Assembly: GCA_963805325.1 (NCBI GenBank)
Contig: CAWDTS010000009.1
Coordinates: 583,469 to 647,468 of the forward strand
Source of the DNA: DASWJZ01 sp963805325
GTDB taxonomy: Bacteria > Pseudomonadota > Alphaproteobacteria > Rhizobiales > Afifellaceae
Reading direction: 5' to 3'
DNA: 64,000 nucleotides
Position numbers and translations under genes: made by a program. How positions within the stretch are numbered: the first letter of the stretch is position 1; each line of letters starts with the position of its first letter. The notes beneath the pieces are model-generated. The model was given only the letters and a program-made list of their open reading frames with translations, did no database searches and was not told where the DNA came from. Of this stretch, positions 30,005 to 41,631 are shown piece by piece.

Positions 30005-30388
30005 CCGGGGCGTCGATGGACCGGGGTGCGGCATCGCTGACGAGTTCGGCGACGTACAGGCGCCCCGCGAGGGTGAAGGCCGCGATCGTGGCCGCTCTGT
30101 CGGTGGCGTAGCCGACGATGCCGCCCGCCTGCTCCGGCTGCGCTCGCGGCGGGCGCGCTCCTCCGGCGGGACGTCCTCGTCGGCGGCGTCGAGCGCGAGC
30201 GGGTCGGCGACCAGGCGTTCCGCGCCCGTCGCGAGGTCGAGCGACCAGAGGCACGTGACCGGGTCGGTGCCGCCTCGGCTGCGCAGGAAGACGACCCGGT
30301 CGCCGTCCGGGGAGAGAGTCAGGCTGCGTGGGGCGCCGAGAGTGAAGCGGCGGGTGCGGGCCTGGCGACGCGGAAAACTGTCGGTCAC
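30005..30388 (-). CDS. S9-family peptidase (DPP-IV N-terminal type), 5' part only, frameshifted
   Basis: The first 128 residues of a prolyl oligopeptidase-like enzyme: RRFTLGAPRSLTLSPDGDRV, then FLRSRGGTDPVTCLWSLD, PPEERARRERSR and AAFTLAGRLYVAEL. These are beta-propeller blades, so the catalytic domain is missing. The gene is cut where AT-rich DNA begins. One G is probably missing near 30,137. Start is GTG 30388. Confidence 0.8.
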
Positions 30389-30452
30389 CCGTGGCAGTCT
30401 GCCGGTAGGAGGTGAGCGCTGGGGCCTGCGGGCGGGATCCGCCCGCAGGGCG

Positions 30453-31604
30453 TCAATTCACGCAGGGCACCCCGCCCGCGGTGATCGCGGGGGTGGGGGT
30501 CGGGTTCGCCGTGGGTCCGATGGCCGCGGTGGGGGAGGAGGATGCGGTGCTCGTCAGGGGCCCGCCCGCGAACTGCTCGGTCACGAAGGAGCGCACGGCC
30601 TGCGGATCCACTTGGACGGCCACGCCGTCAACCGGCGTAGGGAGGTCGGGTCGTCCGGTCGGGATGGTGTGGAAAGTGATGTCGGCGCCCGCGAGGCGGC
30701 CGACCTGGGACACGGCCTGTTGGAGATCCCAGCCCTTGTCGATCACGACGTGGCGCGTCACCACCGAGAGGAGCTGCGACAACGTCTCCGGGTCGGTGAG
30801 GATCCCTTCGCTCTCCACCCGCTGGGCGAGCCCGGCGATGAACGCCTGTTGGCGGGCGATCCGGTCGAAGTCGCCGCCGTCGAGACCGTGGCGCTGCCGG
30901 ACGAACGCCAGCGCCACGGGTCCGGTCACGGTCTGGTACCCCGCGGGCAGGTCGACGCCGGAGTAGTCGTCGTGCACCGGCTTGTTGAGGCACACCGGCA
31001 CACCGCCGAGCGCTTCGGTCAGCTCGACGAATCCGGCCAGGTTGATCTCGGCGTAGTGGTCGATCTGCACACCGGTGAATGACTCGACCGTCGCGATCAA
31101 CGCCGTGCGGCCCGCCTCCCGCCCCTGGCGGTCCAGGTCGGCCCCGGTCACGCCGTGGGCGGTCAGCTGCTTCTCGGCGGCGGAGAGGCCCCGCCCATAT
31201 GCGGAGTTGATCTTATGCTTGCCGCTGCCGTCAGCCAGCGTCACGAACGAGTCGCGCGGGATGGAGATCGCGACGGCGGGCTCGCTGGGGAGCGCGGGCA
31301 CGCGCAGCAGGATGATCGTGTCGGTGTGCAGCTGACCTTCGTCCGGGCCCGCGTGCAGCGCGTCGAGCAGGGCGGGCGGGAGCGGGTTGCCGTCGGCGTC
31401 CGTGCGGGCGTCGAGGCCGACCAGGAGCGCGGTGAAGGCCTGTCCGAGCAACATGGGATGGGGGGCGAGCGCGTCGCTGGTGACGATGTTCGTGCTCACC
31501 TGCTTCTGAACCGTCCACGCTGCTCCGGTGGCCACCAGCGCCCCCACCGACAGCAACGCCACCAGCCCGCGAACGCCTCCCCGTGCGAGGGTGGAAATCT
31601 GCAT
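30453..31604 (-). CDS. LytR-CpsA-Psr (LCP) family protein
   Basis: A 383-residue membrane-anchored enzyme of the family that attaches polymers such as arabinogalactan or teichoic acids to peptidoglycan. There is one N-terminal helix (VRGLVALLSVGALVATGAAW), then AISIPRDSFVTL, GSGKHKINSAYGRG, HYAEINLAGFVELTEALGGV and VRQRHGLDGGDFDRIARQQA, with the conserved Arg and Asp residues in place. The C-terminus is a Thr/Pro/Ser-rich tail. The ATG at 31604 faces a divergent gene. The frame is intact. Confidence 0.92.
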   Translation of the reverse strand: MQISTLARGGVRGLVALLSVGALVATGAAWTVQKQVSTNIVTSDALAPHPMLLGQAFTALLVGLDARTDADGNPLPPALLDALHAGPDEGQLHTDTIILLRVPALPSEPAVAISIPRDSFVTLADGSGKHKINSAYGRGLSAAEKQLTAHGVTGADLDRQGREAGRTALIATVESFTGVQIDHYAEINLAGFVELTEALGGVPVCLNKPVHDDYSGVDLPAGYQTVTGPVALAFVRQRHGLDGGDFDRIARQQAFIAGLAQRVESEGILTDPETLSQLLSVVTRHVVIDKGWDLQQAVSQVGRLAGADITFHTIPTGRPDLPTPVDGVAVQVDPQAVRSFVTEQFAGGPLTSTASSSPTAAIGPTANPTPTPAITAGGVPCVN

Positions 31605-31707
31605 CGGGTTCTCCCGGAACGCGGTGGTTGTGCCGCGCCGCGTACGGCCGGGCTGCGCTAACAGTAAGTGCCCGGACGACGCTTCGCAGCACGTCAGGAA
31701 GGTAGCG

Positions 31708-32712
31708 GTGATCATTGACGAGGCGCGGGCCGTCGCCGCCGCGTGGGTAGCGCGCCACGCGGCGCCCGATCCAGGGTTCCGCGGTGCTTTCCTCACCGGC
31801 TCAGCCACCGCGCTGTCGGGACGCGCGGCCCTTCCCTCGACATCCGATGTCGACATCACGGTGGTCGTGGCGGACCACCGAGATCCGACTGCTGCAGGCA
31901 AACGGCTGGTCGACGGGGTGTTGCTCGACGTGAGCTACCGCGCCGAGCTCGCGCTCGCCGATCCGGCGCAGGTGGCGGCGTCCTTCGTCTACGCGCCCAG
32001 CTTTCGGGGCGGTCACGTGCTCGCCGACCCGACCGGCCGCCTCGCCCGGCTGGAGGCGGCGATCGCGCCGGGCTTCGCCTCCGAAGCCGCGACCCGACGG
32101 CGCACCGACGACGTCCGGAAGCGGATCCGGACGCGGCTCGCGGCGCTCGACTTCGCCGCGTCGTGGGCCGATCTCGTCATGAGGTGGACGTTCCCGACGA
32201 GCCTCACCGCGGTGGTGGCGCTCGTCGCGGCCCTGCGCCCGCCGACCGTACGGCTGCGCTACCTCCGCGCCCGCGAGGTGCTTGCGCCTCCCGAGCACGA
32301 GCGGCTGCTCGCGACGCTGGGCTGCGCGGGGTGCGACGCCCCGATGGTTGCGCGCCACCTCGACGGGGTGGCGGAGCGTTTCGACGAGGCCGCCGCGGTC
32401 CTCGACAGGACGGGGTCTGTTCCCACGTTCCCCTTCGCGGCCGACCTCACGCCCGACGCGCGCCCGGTCGCGATCGACGGCAGCCGGGCGTTGGTGGACG
32501 GCGGCGCTCACCGCGAGGCGGTCTTCTGGATCACCGCGACGGCGGCCCGGTGTCAGAGCGTGCTCTCCGCGGTGGCTCCGGACCTCGCCCGGGCGCGGGA
32601 ACCGGGCTTTCGGGAGCTCGTCGCCGATCTCACCGGCCTACGCACTGTCGGCGACGTACGCGACCGGCGCGACGCCGTGCTCAGCGCCCTGGCCCCTGAC
32701 GATCGGATCTGA
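31708..32712 (+). CDS. Nucleotidyltransferase-domain protein
   Basis: A 334-residue protein. The N-terminal 60 residues show the polymerase-beta-like motif FLTGSATAL followed by SDVDITVVVAD, with the metal-binding DxD. The rest is helical without a known domain. It resembles small-molecule or antibiotic nucleotidyltransferases, but the acceptor is unknown. AGGAAGG precedes the GTG at 31708. It diverges from the LCP gene 104 bases away. Confidence 0.7.
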   Translation: MIIDEARAVAAAWVARHAAPDPGFRGAFLTGSATALSGRAALPSTSDVDITVVVADHRDPTAAGKRLVDGVLLDVSYRAELALADPAQVAASFVYAPSFRGGHVLADPTGRLARLEAAIAPGFASEAATRRRTDDVRKRIRTRLAALDFAASWADLVMRWTFPTSLTAVVALVAALRPPTVRLRYLRAREVLAPPEHERLLATLGCAGCDAPMVARHLDGVAERFDEAAAVLDRTGSVPTFPFAADLTPDARPVAIDGSRALVDGGAHREAVFWITATAARCQSVLSAVAPDLARAREPGFRELVADLTGLRTVGDVRDRRDAVLSALAPDDRI

Positions 32713-32890
32713 TGCGGATGAGGGAGTCACCCCGGTGGCGAACGGCGTGAAGGTCATCAGCGAGCGTGCGTTCCGCACCAACCGTAGGGGCTGCGGCGTC
32801 ACCGCTGGGCCTGTGAGGTCGGGCCCGCTGCCCGCCCGGCCGCCGGACGTGCGACCCGACCTCGCAGGAGTTCTGGTGTCGTCGCAGAAG

Positions 32891-33107
32891 GCCGAACGGG
32901 GCAGGTTCAGGTAGACACGTGGGGCACCCGTTCGGCCGATCTTGTCCGGCGCAGGGGTGATCGGCAGAAGTGGTGTCCGGGGTGCACATCTGCACGCGTG
33001 GCACCACTTCGGCCGATCTTGTCCGGCTAGCCCAGAGATGATCGATGGTTGTGGTGTCCGGGGTGCACATCTGCACGTGTGGCACCACTTCGGCCGATCT
33101 TGTCAGG
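32891..33107. repeat. Three hairpin repeats, about 55 bp, in a gene-free interval
   Basis: The 630-base gap between the nucleotidyltransferase and MBL genes holds two near-identical units (32,967-33,026 and 33,051-33,107, 81 bases apart) and a related one (32,891-32,950). Each has outer inverted arms (GAAGTGGTG/CACCACTTC, or GCCGAACGGG/CCCGTTCGGC in the first), an inner GTGCA/TGCAC pair in the two later ones, and a shared 3' segment CGGCCGATCTTGTC. A diverged copy lies near 39,345-39,395. They look like a dispersed REP- or MITE-like family. I see no gene in 32,713-33,341. Confidence 0.75.
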
Positions 33108-33341
33108 TCGGGCCGGGAGCAGTGGGCGTTGGCAAGCCCGGGAGGTCCACCCACTGGGGTCGCTGCGCTACGCTACGATTCCACCCGCGGCGTGATCCAG
33201 GCGTCGGCCGGTAGCGGCGGCATCGCACGCCCGAGTCGAGCCCACCGCCCGCCCAGCCCGACCTCGCGGAACTGTCTGCCGTCCTCACAGGCGTTCAGCC
33301 GACCGGCGACGACACCGAACCGTCTGCGAAGTCGGCGAAAT

Positions 33342-34025
33342 TCACCAGCCGCGGGCGCGCCACTCCGGCACCGACGGGCGCTCCTTGCCGATCGTGGTGT
33401 CGTCGCCGTGGCCTGGGTAGACCCAGGTCTCGTCCGGCAGCGGGCCGAACACCCGCTCCTCCAGGTCGTTCATCAGCGAGCCGAACTCCTCAGGTCCCGC
33501 CGTTTTTCCAGGTCCGCCGGGAAAAAGTGAGTCGCCGGTGAAGATGTGCGGGCCTGCGGCGTCGCGATAGACCAACGCGATCGAGCCTGGGGTGTGGCCG
33601 CGCAGATGGACGACCTCCAGCGCGACCTCGCCGAAGCGCACCGTGTCGCCCTGGGACACGAGCTCGTCGGTGGGCACCGGCAGCTCGGGGGCGTCGAGGG
33701 GGTGGGCGATCTGGCGGGTCTGGAACATGCCTGCCACCGCGCCGAGCGCCTGCCAGTGGTCGTAGTGGCGGTGTGTGGTGACGATGTGGCGCAGCTCGGG
33801 GCGCTGGTCGTCCGCCCCGACGAGGTCGGCGAGGCGTTGCGGCTCGTTGGCCGCGTCGATCAGCAGCGCCTCGTTCGTCGCGCGGCAGACGAGCAGATAG
33901 GCGTTGTTGTCCATTGGCCCGACGGACACCTTGGTGATGCTCAGCGCGTCGAGCTCGCGGCGGATCGCGGGGCCGCCGGGGTCGGTGTGCCCGCTGTAGG
34001 AGTCGAGTACGTCCACGCCCGTCAC
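33342..34025 (-). CDS. MBL-fold metallo-hydrolase (glyoxalase II-like)
   Basis: A 227-residue zinc hydrolase. It has the metal motif IVTTHRHYDHWQALGAV, then VVHLRGHTPGSIALVYRD, a bridging Asp in FTGDSLFPGGPGKTAG and the final His in TWVYPGHGDDTTIG. The N-terminal NAYLLVCRATNEALLIDAA fits thioester or persulfide hydrolases. It lies next to uvrA in this window; nearby MBL genes are common in Pseudonocardiaceae. Start is GTG 34025 (34016 possible). The frame is intact. Confidence 0.88.
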   Translation of the reverse strand: MTGVDVLDSYSGHTDPGGPAIRRELDALSITKVSVGPMDNNAYLLVCRATNEALLIDAANEPQRLADLVGADDQRPELRHIVTTHRHYDHWQALGAVAGMFQTRQIAHPLDAPELPVPTDELVSQGDTVRFGEVALEVVHLRGHTPGSIALVYRDAAGPHIFTGDSLFPGGPGKTAGPEEFGSLMNDLEERVFGPLPDETWVYPGHGDDTTIGKERPSVPEWRARGW

Positions 34026-34127
34026 AGTAGACCGAAGACCCGCCGGTACCGTGGCTCCGATTGCATGCTGGGCGCTCCCCGGAGCGCTCCGTGCGATCTG
34101 AACCGGTGTCCACGAGGAGCGTGTTGC

Positions 34128-35336
34128 GTGCCCGACCGTCTCACGATCAGCCGACGGCGGTTGCTCGGCATGATCGCTGCGGGATCGGCCGTCGCCGCGT
34201 GCGGTGACGCTCCGGTCCCCGGTCTCAACGCCCCGGCGGCGGGGGCCCACGTCAAGATCGGGGTCATCTGGCCGCAGTCGGGTCCGAACGCGGCCATCGG
34301 CACCGACCTCAAGCGGGGCTGGGACCTGTGGATGACGAAGAACGGGGGCAAGCTGGGCCAGTACATCGCCGACATCGTCACCGCCGACGAGGGCCCGACA
34401 CCCCAGACCGCGACGGCAGGCGTCCAGAAGCTGCTGCAGACCGACAAGGTCGACATCGTGGTCGGGCTGGTCGACAGCGCCGCGGCTTTCGCGGTGATCC
34501 CGCTGGTGGACGCGGCGAAGAAGATGTTGCTCGTGGCGGGTGCGAGCGCGATCGACATCACCCGCAAGGCAGGCACGGCATACGTCTGGCGCACGTCGTA
34601 TACCGATCCGCAGCTGGCGGCGCCGTTGGGGGCGCAGCTCGCCCAGGCACCCGCGCGCGACGCGGTCTTCGTCGTCGCGCCGGGCGACGACCAGGGCACC
34701 GCGACGGTCGCGGCCTTCCAGACGGCCTTCGAGGCGGGCGGTGGCAAGATCATCGGCACGGCTCGGCCCGTGGCAGGCAGCAGCGCCGACTACCCAGGGA
34801 TCTTCACCCAGATCCAGCGCGCCAATGCCAAGGCGACGTACTGCGCACTTTCACCCGCCGACGCCGCGATTTTCCTGCCGCAGTACGCGGCGGCCGGGCT
34901 GGCCGCGCCGATTCCGGTATACGGATCGGGCCCGATCACCGACGGCGGCGTGCTCAGCCAGGCAGGACAGGCGGTGCTCGGCATCCAGACCACTCTGCAC
35001 TACTCCGACCAGCTCGCGAACGCGACGAACGCCACGTTCATTGCCGCCTATCGCCGCGCCTATCAGGCGTCCCCGACCTGCTTTTCCGTGCAGGGCTACG
35101 ACGCCGGAATGGTGTTGGACGGGGCGCTCGACGAGGACGGGCAGCAGTTCGACGGCGACAGCATGTCGAACCAACTGGGCAAGGGCGCCGACTACGACAG
35201 CCCACGCGGCAAGTGGAAGTTCAACGAGCAGAGCCCATTGCAGAACGTCTACCTGCGGAAGGTGCAGGACGTCGGCGGCACGCCGGTCAACGCCGTCCTG
35301 TACGACCTCGGTGTGGCAGGCCAGCCTGCAGGCTGA
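34128..35336 (+). CDS. ABC-transporter substrate-binding protein (Liv-type) with Tat/lipoprotein signal
   Basis: A 402-residue type I binding protein. The signal combines a twin-arginine run (TISRRRLLGMIAAGSAVAAC) with a lipobox Cys, so it may be exported folded and then lipid-anchored. Further features are VKIGVIWPQSGPNAAIGTDL, a ligand-binding core and a C-terminal segment PRGKWKFNEQSPLQNVYLRK. No permease or ATPase gene is adjacent. GAGGAG precedes the GTG. The frame is intact. It is unrelated in detail to the binding protein at 1354. Confidence 0.88.
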   Translation: MPDRLTISRRRLLGMIAAGSAVAACGDAPVPGLNAPAAGAHVKIGVIWPQSGPNAAIGTDLKRGWDLWMTKNGGKLGQYIADIVTADEGPTPQTATAGVQKLLQTDKVDIVVGLVDSAAAFAVIPLVDAAKKMLLVAGASAIDITRKAGTAYVWRTSYTDPQLAAPLGAQLAQAPARDAVFVVAPGDDQGTATVAAFQTAFEAGGGKIIGTARPVAGSSADYPGIFTQIQRANAKATYCALSPADAAIFLPQYAAAGLAAPIPVYGSGPITDGGVLSQAGQAVLGIQTTLHYSDQLANATNATFIAAYRRAYQASPTCFSVQGYDAGMVLDGALDEDGQQFDGDSMSNQLGKGADYDSPRGKWKFNEQSPLQNVYLRKVQDVGGTPVNAVLYDLGVAGQPAG

Positions 35337-35381
35337 CCCATCGGGATTGACGATGGATCGCCCGCTCGGCACGGTGACGCC

Positions 35382-35555
35382 GTGCCGGATGACATGCGAG
35401 AGCAGGCGGAGCGCTTCGGCGCCCTCTTCCGCGCGCTCTACCTCACCTACCACCAGCGCGACGGCCCCGGCAGCGACCTGCCCGGCGCGTCGCGGGCGGT
35501 GCTGGCGCACCTCGCCGTCACCGGCCCGCTGACCATCGGGCGGCGCTGGCCGGAT
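35382..35555 (+). pseudogene. MarR-type regulator remnant, N-terminal 55 residues
   Basis: The reading frame begins at GTG 35382 with REQAERFGALFRALYLTYHQ and LPGASRAVLAHLAVTGPLTI, the start of an actinobacterial MarR-like regulator. The winged-helix DNA-binding part is absent. Instead the sequence runs into a tandem hairpin array at 35,598. It looks like a regulator gene truncated by, or rearranged at, the repeat. Confidence 0.55.
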
Positions 35556-35597
35556 GCCCGCGGACGCCCGCGCTGGCCTGCTGGCCGCCGCCCCATC

Positions 35598-35787
35598 GCG
35601 GCAGGGTGGCCCTGCTGCGACTGACCCGCGGCAGGGTGGCCCTGCTGCGACTGACCCGCGGCAGGGTGGCCCTGCTGCGACTGACCCGCGGCAGGTGGCC
35701 TGTGCGACTGACCCGCGATGCCTGTGGCTCCGCGGCAGGGTGGCCCTGCTGCGACTGACCCGCAGCAGGGCCACCCTGCTGCGACCC
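35598..35787. repeat. Tandem 30-bp palindromic repeat array
   Basis: Three perfect copies of a 30-base unit (35,598-35,687), a shortened copy, a further full copy (35,732-35,761) and an inverted variant (35,762-35,787). Each unit contains GCAGGGTGGCCCTGC, which can form a hairpin, followed by TGCGACTGACCC. The same family occurs at 51,895-51,945. No CRISPR spacers are present. Confidence 0.85.
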
Positions 35788-35805
35788 ACCACCGAAGGGA
35801 CCCCC

Positions 35806-36042
35806 GTGAACATCTCCTGCGAGAGCTGCTCCATGCCCATCGAGTCCGGCCGTTACTGCGCGCACTGCACGGACGCCGAGGGCAACCTCCAACCGTTCGA
35901 CGAGCGGTTTGAGCGTATGGTGGGCTGGCAGGCGCGCCGCCATCCGGAGCAGTCCCACGCCGAGGTCGAGGCGGCCACGCTGGCCCATAGGGCGACGATG
36001 CCTGCGTGGCGTGACCACCCCAAGGTCACCGGACTGGCGTGA
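35806..36042 (+). CDS. Small zinc-ribbon protein
   Basis: A 78-residue protein (GTG 35806) with two CxxC knuckles, SCESCSMPIESGRYCAHC, at the N-terminus and a charged helical tail. Short proteins of this shape are annotated as putative zinc ribbon domain proteins of unknown role. It sits between the repeat array and uvrA. Confidence 0.65.
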   Translation: MNISCESCSMPIESGRYCAHCTDAEGNLQPFDERFERMVGWQARRHPEQSHAEVEAATLAHRATMPAWRDHPKVTGLA

Positions 36043-36183
36043 TCGCGCGCTGACCCCCGTCGGACGATCCTCGAACGTCCGTGCGATGCTGGGGTCGGCG
36101 CACTCCCCGCCCATCCGGTTCTGTCGGTGGCCGCGCCTAGCATGCATTTGGGCAAGGTTCCCGACGCCTGGAGGAGGCATCCG

Positions 36184-39087
<2,904 letters not shown>

Positions 39088-39547
39088 GAGGGTACCTGAA
39101 AAGCTCCGGCCGTAGCCGCGCAGTAGGCCCGGGTTTGGGAGGGCGCTCCTAGCCGCGGCCAGGAGGCCGACTGCGCATGCCGCGGGGTGCCGTCGCACCC
39201 TGTGCGCGGCGTGCGACGTGCCGTTGCCGGGTGCGAAGTGGGCTGGTCACCCTGCTGCGGTGGCGAGATGGCCCAGGCGCGGCAGCGGTGGCCGCCGGGA
39301 GGTTGGTCAACGCAGGCTGAGCCGGGGAGGTGTCAGCAGTGGTGCCAGAGGTGCGCCACGGCCCCTGTGCCACCACTTTCGCCGATCACGCTGGCCCAAC
39401 CGTCAATTGCCGCCGTTACTTACTCGATCGCTACGCTTTCCTGTCCCTCGGCGACGAACTCCTCCCGCGTCAGCGACTGATGTGCAAGCCGGGCCCCCGC
39501 CACTATTCGTAGTGACAGCAAGTGGACACGCATTTCGAGGAGTCACG
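39088..39547. other. Gene-free interval after uvrA
   Basis: About 460 bases without a supportable gene. A diverged copy of the hairpin repeat of 32.9 kb lies near 39,345-39,395 (GTGCCACCACTTTCGCCGATC). A GC-rich palindromic stretch near 39,105-39,175 may end the uvrA transcript. The promoter of the glycosyltransferase operon should lie near 39,500. Confidence 0.45.
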
Positions 39548-41631
39548 ATGGTGCCGAGCGACCCGGGGTCCCGCGCCCACGGTCAAGCGGCCCGAGCCCG
39601 CTCGACCGTCGCCCCGCAGGACGGACGACCGCACCGGACGCATGGCCTCTCCGGGGCAGCAACTCGCTTGATACCCGTCTCGTCGATCGGGTGGCCTGGC
39701 ACGCGTCCGGTCCGGCAGGCCGCCTCCGGCAGCGTCGTGGTGACCCCCCGCCTGGCGTCAGAGGCTCCCACGACGGACGAACCGGTCTTGTCCGCCGTTC
39801 GCCCGACGCAGCCTGCCCGCCCGACCGCGCCCGCCGGACCAACGCCTGCCCCCTCGCGCGACGCCTGCCCCTCGCGCGACGCCTGCCCCTCGCGCGACGC
39901 CTGCCCCTCGCGCGACGCCTGCCCCTCGCGCGACGCCTGCCCCTCGCCCGACACCGGCCCCTCGCCCGACCCCTGCCGCGACCCCGACCCCTGCCGCGAC
40001 CCCGACCCCTGCCGCGACCCCGACCCCTGCCGCGACCCCGACCCCTGCCGCGACCCCGACCCCTGCCGCGACCCCGACCCCGACCCCGACCCCGGCCGCG
40101 CGCCTGGCGCCTGCCGCCCGTCCGACTCCGACCCCTCGCCCGGCGCCTGCCGCCCGCCCGACCCCCGCCAGCCGCCCGACCCCCGCCGCTCGCCCGGCCC
40201 AGGCCGCCCGGCCTGCCCCGGCAGCCCGGCCGACGCCGCCCCCCACCCGCCCGGTGCCCCCACCCATCCCGCGCCCGGTCGTGCGGACCATGCGGCCGGC
40301 AACCCGGGTGGGCGTCCTCGTCGCCCTGGTCGTCCTCGCCGGTGCCGCCACCTACCTCGCGACCAAGACCGACCGCGGCCACACCCTGGCCGTCCAGGTC
40401 TGGGCCTACGTCGCGAGCCATTGGCGGCTGCTGCTCCCGGTCGGGATCGTCGGCGTCGTCTCCTGGTCGGTGTGGGGTGTCCGGAAGCTGCTTTCCGCGC
40501 TGTACCGGCCGACGGTCAACGACTTCCGTACGACGACGTCGGTGGTCGTGCCCTCCTTCCACGAGGACCCCGACGTCCTGGACGCGCTGCTCGACACCTG
40601 GCTCGGCCAGGACCCGACCAGGTCATCGTGGTGCTGGACGTGGAGGACACGGAGGCCCGCGACCGGCTGCATGGCCCGCCGCGACCGCGGCTGCGCGTGA
40701 TCATGTTCAAGCACGCGGGCAAGCGCTCGGCGCTGGGCGTCGGCATCCGGGCCGCTCGCGGCGAGATCCTCGTGCTGACCGACTCCGACACGCGGTGGAC
40801 GCCCGGCCTGCTCGACGCCGTCCAGATGCCGTTCGCCGACCGTCGGGTCGGGCGGCGTCGGCACCCGGCAGAACGTCTACCAGGCCGACACCAGCATCTG
40901 GCGCCGCGTCGCCGACTGGATCATCGACACGCGCTACATCGACTACGTGCCCGCCACCGGCCGGCGCGGCGCGGTGGTGTGCCTGTCCGGCCGGACCGCG
41001 GCCTACCGCCGCTCGGCCGTGATGCCGGTCCTGGCCCACCTGGAGGACGAGTTCTTCCTCGGCAAGCGCTGCGTCGCGGGCGACGACGGCAGGCTGACCT
41101 GGCTGGTGCTCGCGCAGCGGCTACCGCACGGTGTACCAGTGCACCGGCGCACGCGCTGTCGATGTTCCCACCACCTTCAAGGCGTTCTGCAAGCAGCGGG
41201 TGCGCTGGAGCCGCAACTCCTACCGCTGCTACCTGACCGCGATGTGGAAGGGCTGGCTGTGGCGGCAGCCGTTGATCTCGCAGCTCACGGTGTTCCAGAT
41301 CCTGTTCACCCCGGTCACGATGGCTCGCCACGGTCTTCTACCTCGTCTCGGCCGCGCTGGGCGCAGCGCGGGTCGCGATTCGGCTCGGCCTGACCTGGTT
41401 CTTCCTCAGCCGGGCCATCCGCAACGTCGCCACCTGCGCACCCGCCCGTCCGACGTGTGATCCTTCCGCTGGTCACCTTGGTCATCACGTTCGTCGCGCT
41501 GCCGATCAAGGCCTACGCATTCGTGACCATGAACAAGCAGGGCTGGCTGACCCGCCACGCCGACCAGATCGGTGGCGACGGCCAGAACGAGGCAAGCCTC
41601 GTGAGAGGGCAGAGCAATGGCCCGCGGTAAC
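39548..41631 (+). CDS. Processive family 2 glycosyltransferase (hyaluronan/alginate synthase-like) with repeat-rich N-terminus, frameshifted
   Basis: A membrane polysaccharide synthase. About 240 residues at the N-terminus are Pro/Ala/Thr/Arg-rich with 6-residue repeats (TPAPRA, then TPAATP). Two membrane helices follow (VGVLVALVVLAGAATYLA), then the GT core: SVVVPSFHEDPDVLDALL, metal site EILVLTDSDTRWTPG and the processive signature KQRVRWSRNSYR. C-terminal helices include VVILPLVTLVITFVALP. Frame changes lie near 39,850 (extra C), 40,622, 40,855, 41,120, 41,330 and 41,440. The start at 39548 is tentative. It overlaps the next gene. UDP-GlcA is a plausible donor because ugd is in the operon. 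Confidence 0.82.
39849..40085 (+). repeat. Two 18-bp tandem arrays inside the glycosyltransferase gene
   Basis: About six units of CGCGACGCCTGCCCCTCG, then about six of CGACCCCGACCCCTGCCG, each encoding a six-residue Pro/Ala/Thr unit. Being in-frame multiples of three, they can change length without breaking the protein. They are coding repeats and not CRISPR. Confidence 0.85.

Noticed and set aside
35598..35787. CRISPR array or coding region (Arg/Ser repeat protein)
   Set aside because: There are no unique spacers and no cas genes; the repeat peptides in all frames come from the palindromic DNA itself.
39849..40085. CRISPR array
   Set aside because: The 18-bp units are directly adjacent without spacers and encode a regular Pro/Ala/Thr protein tail in frame with the synthase.
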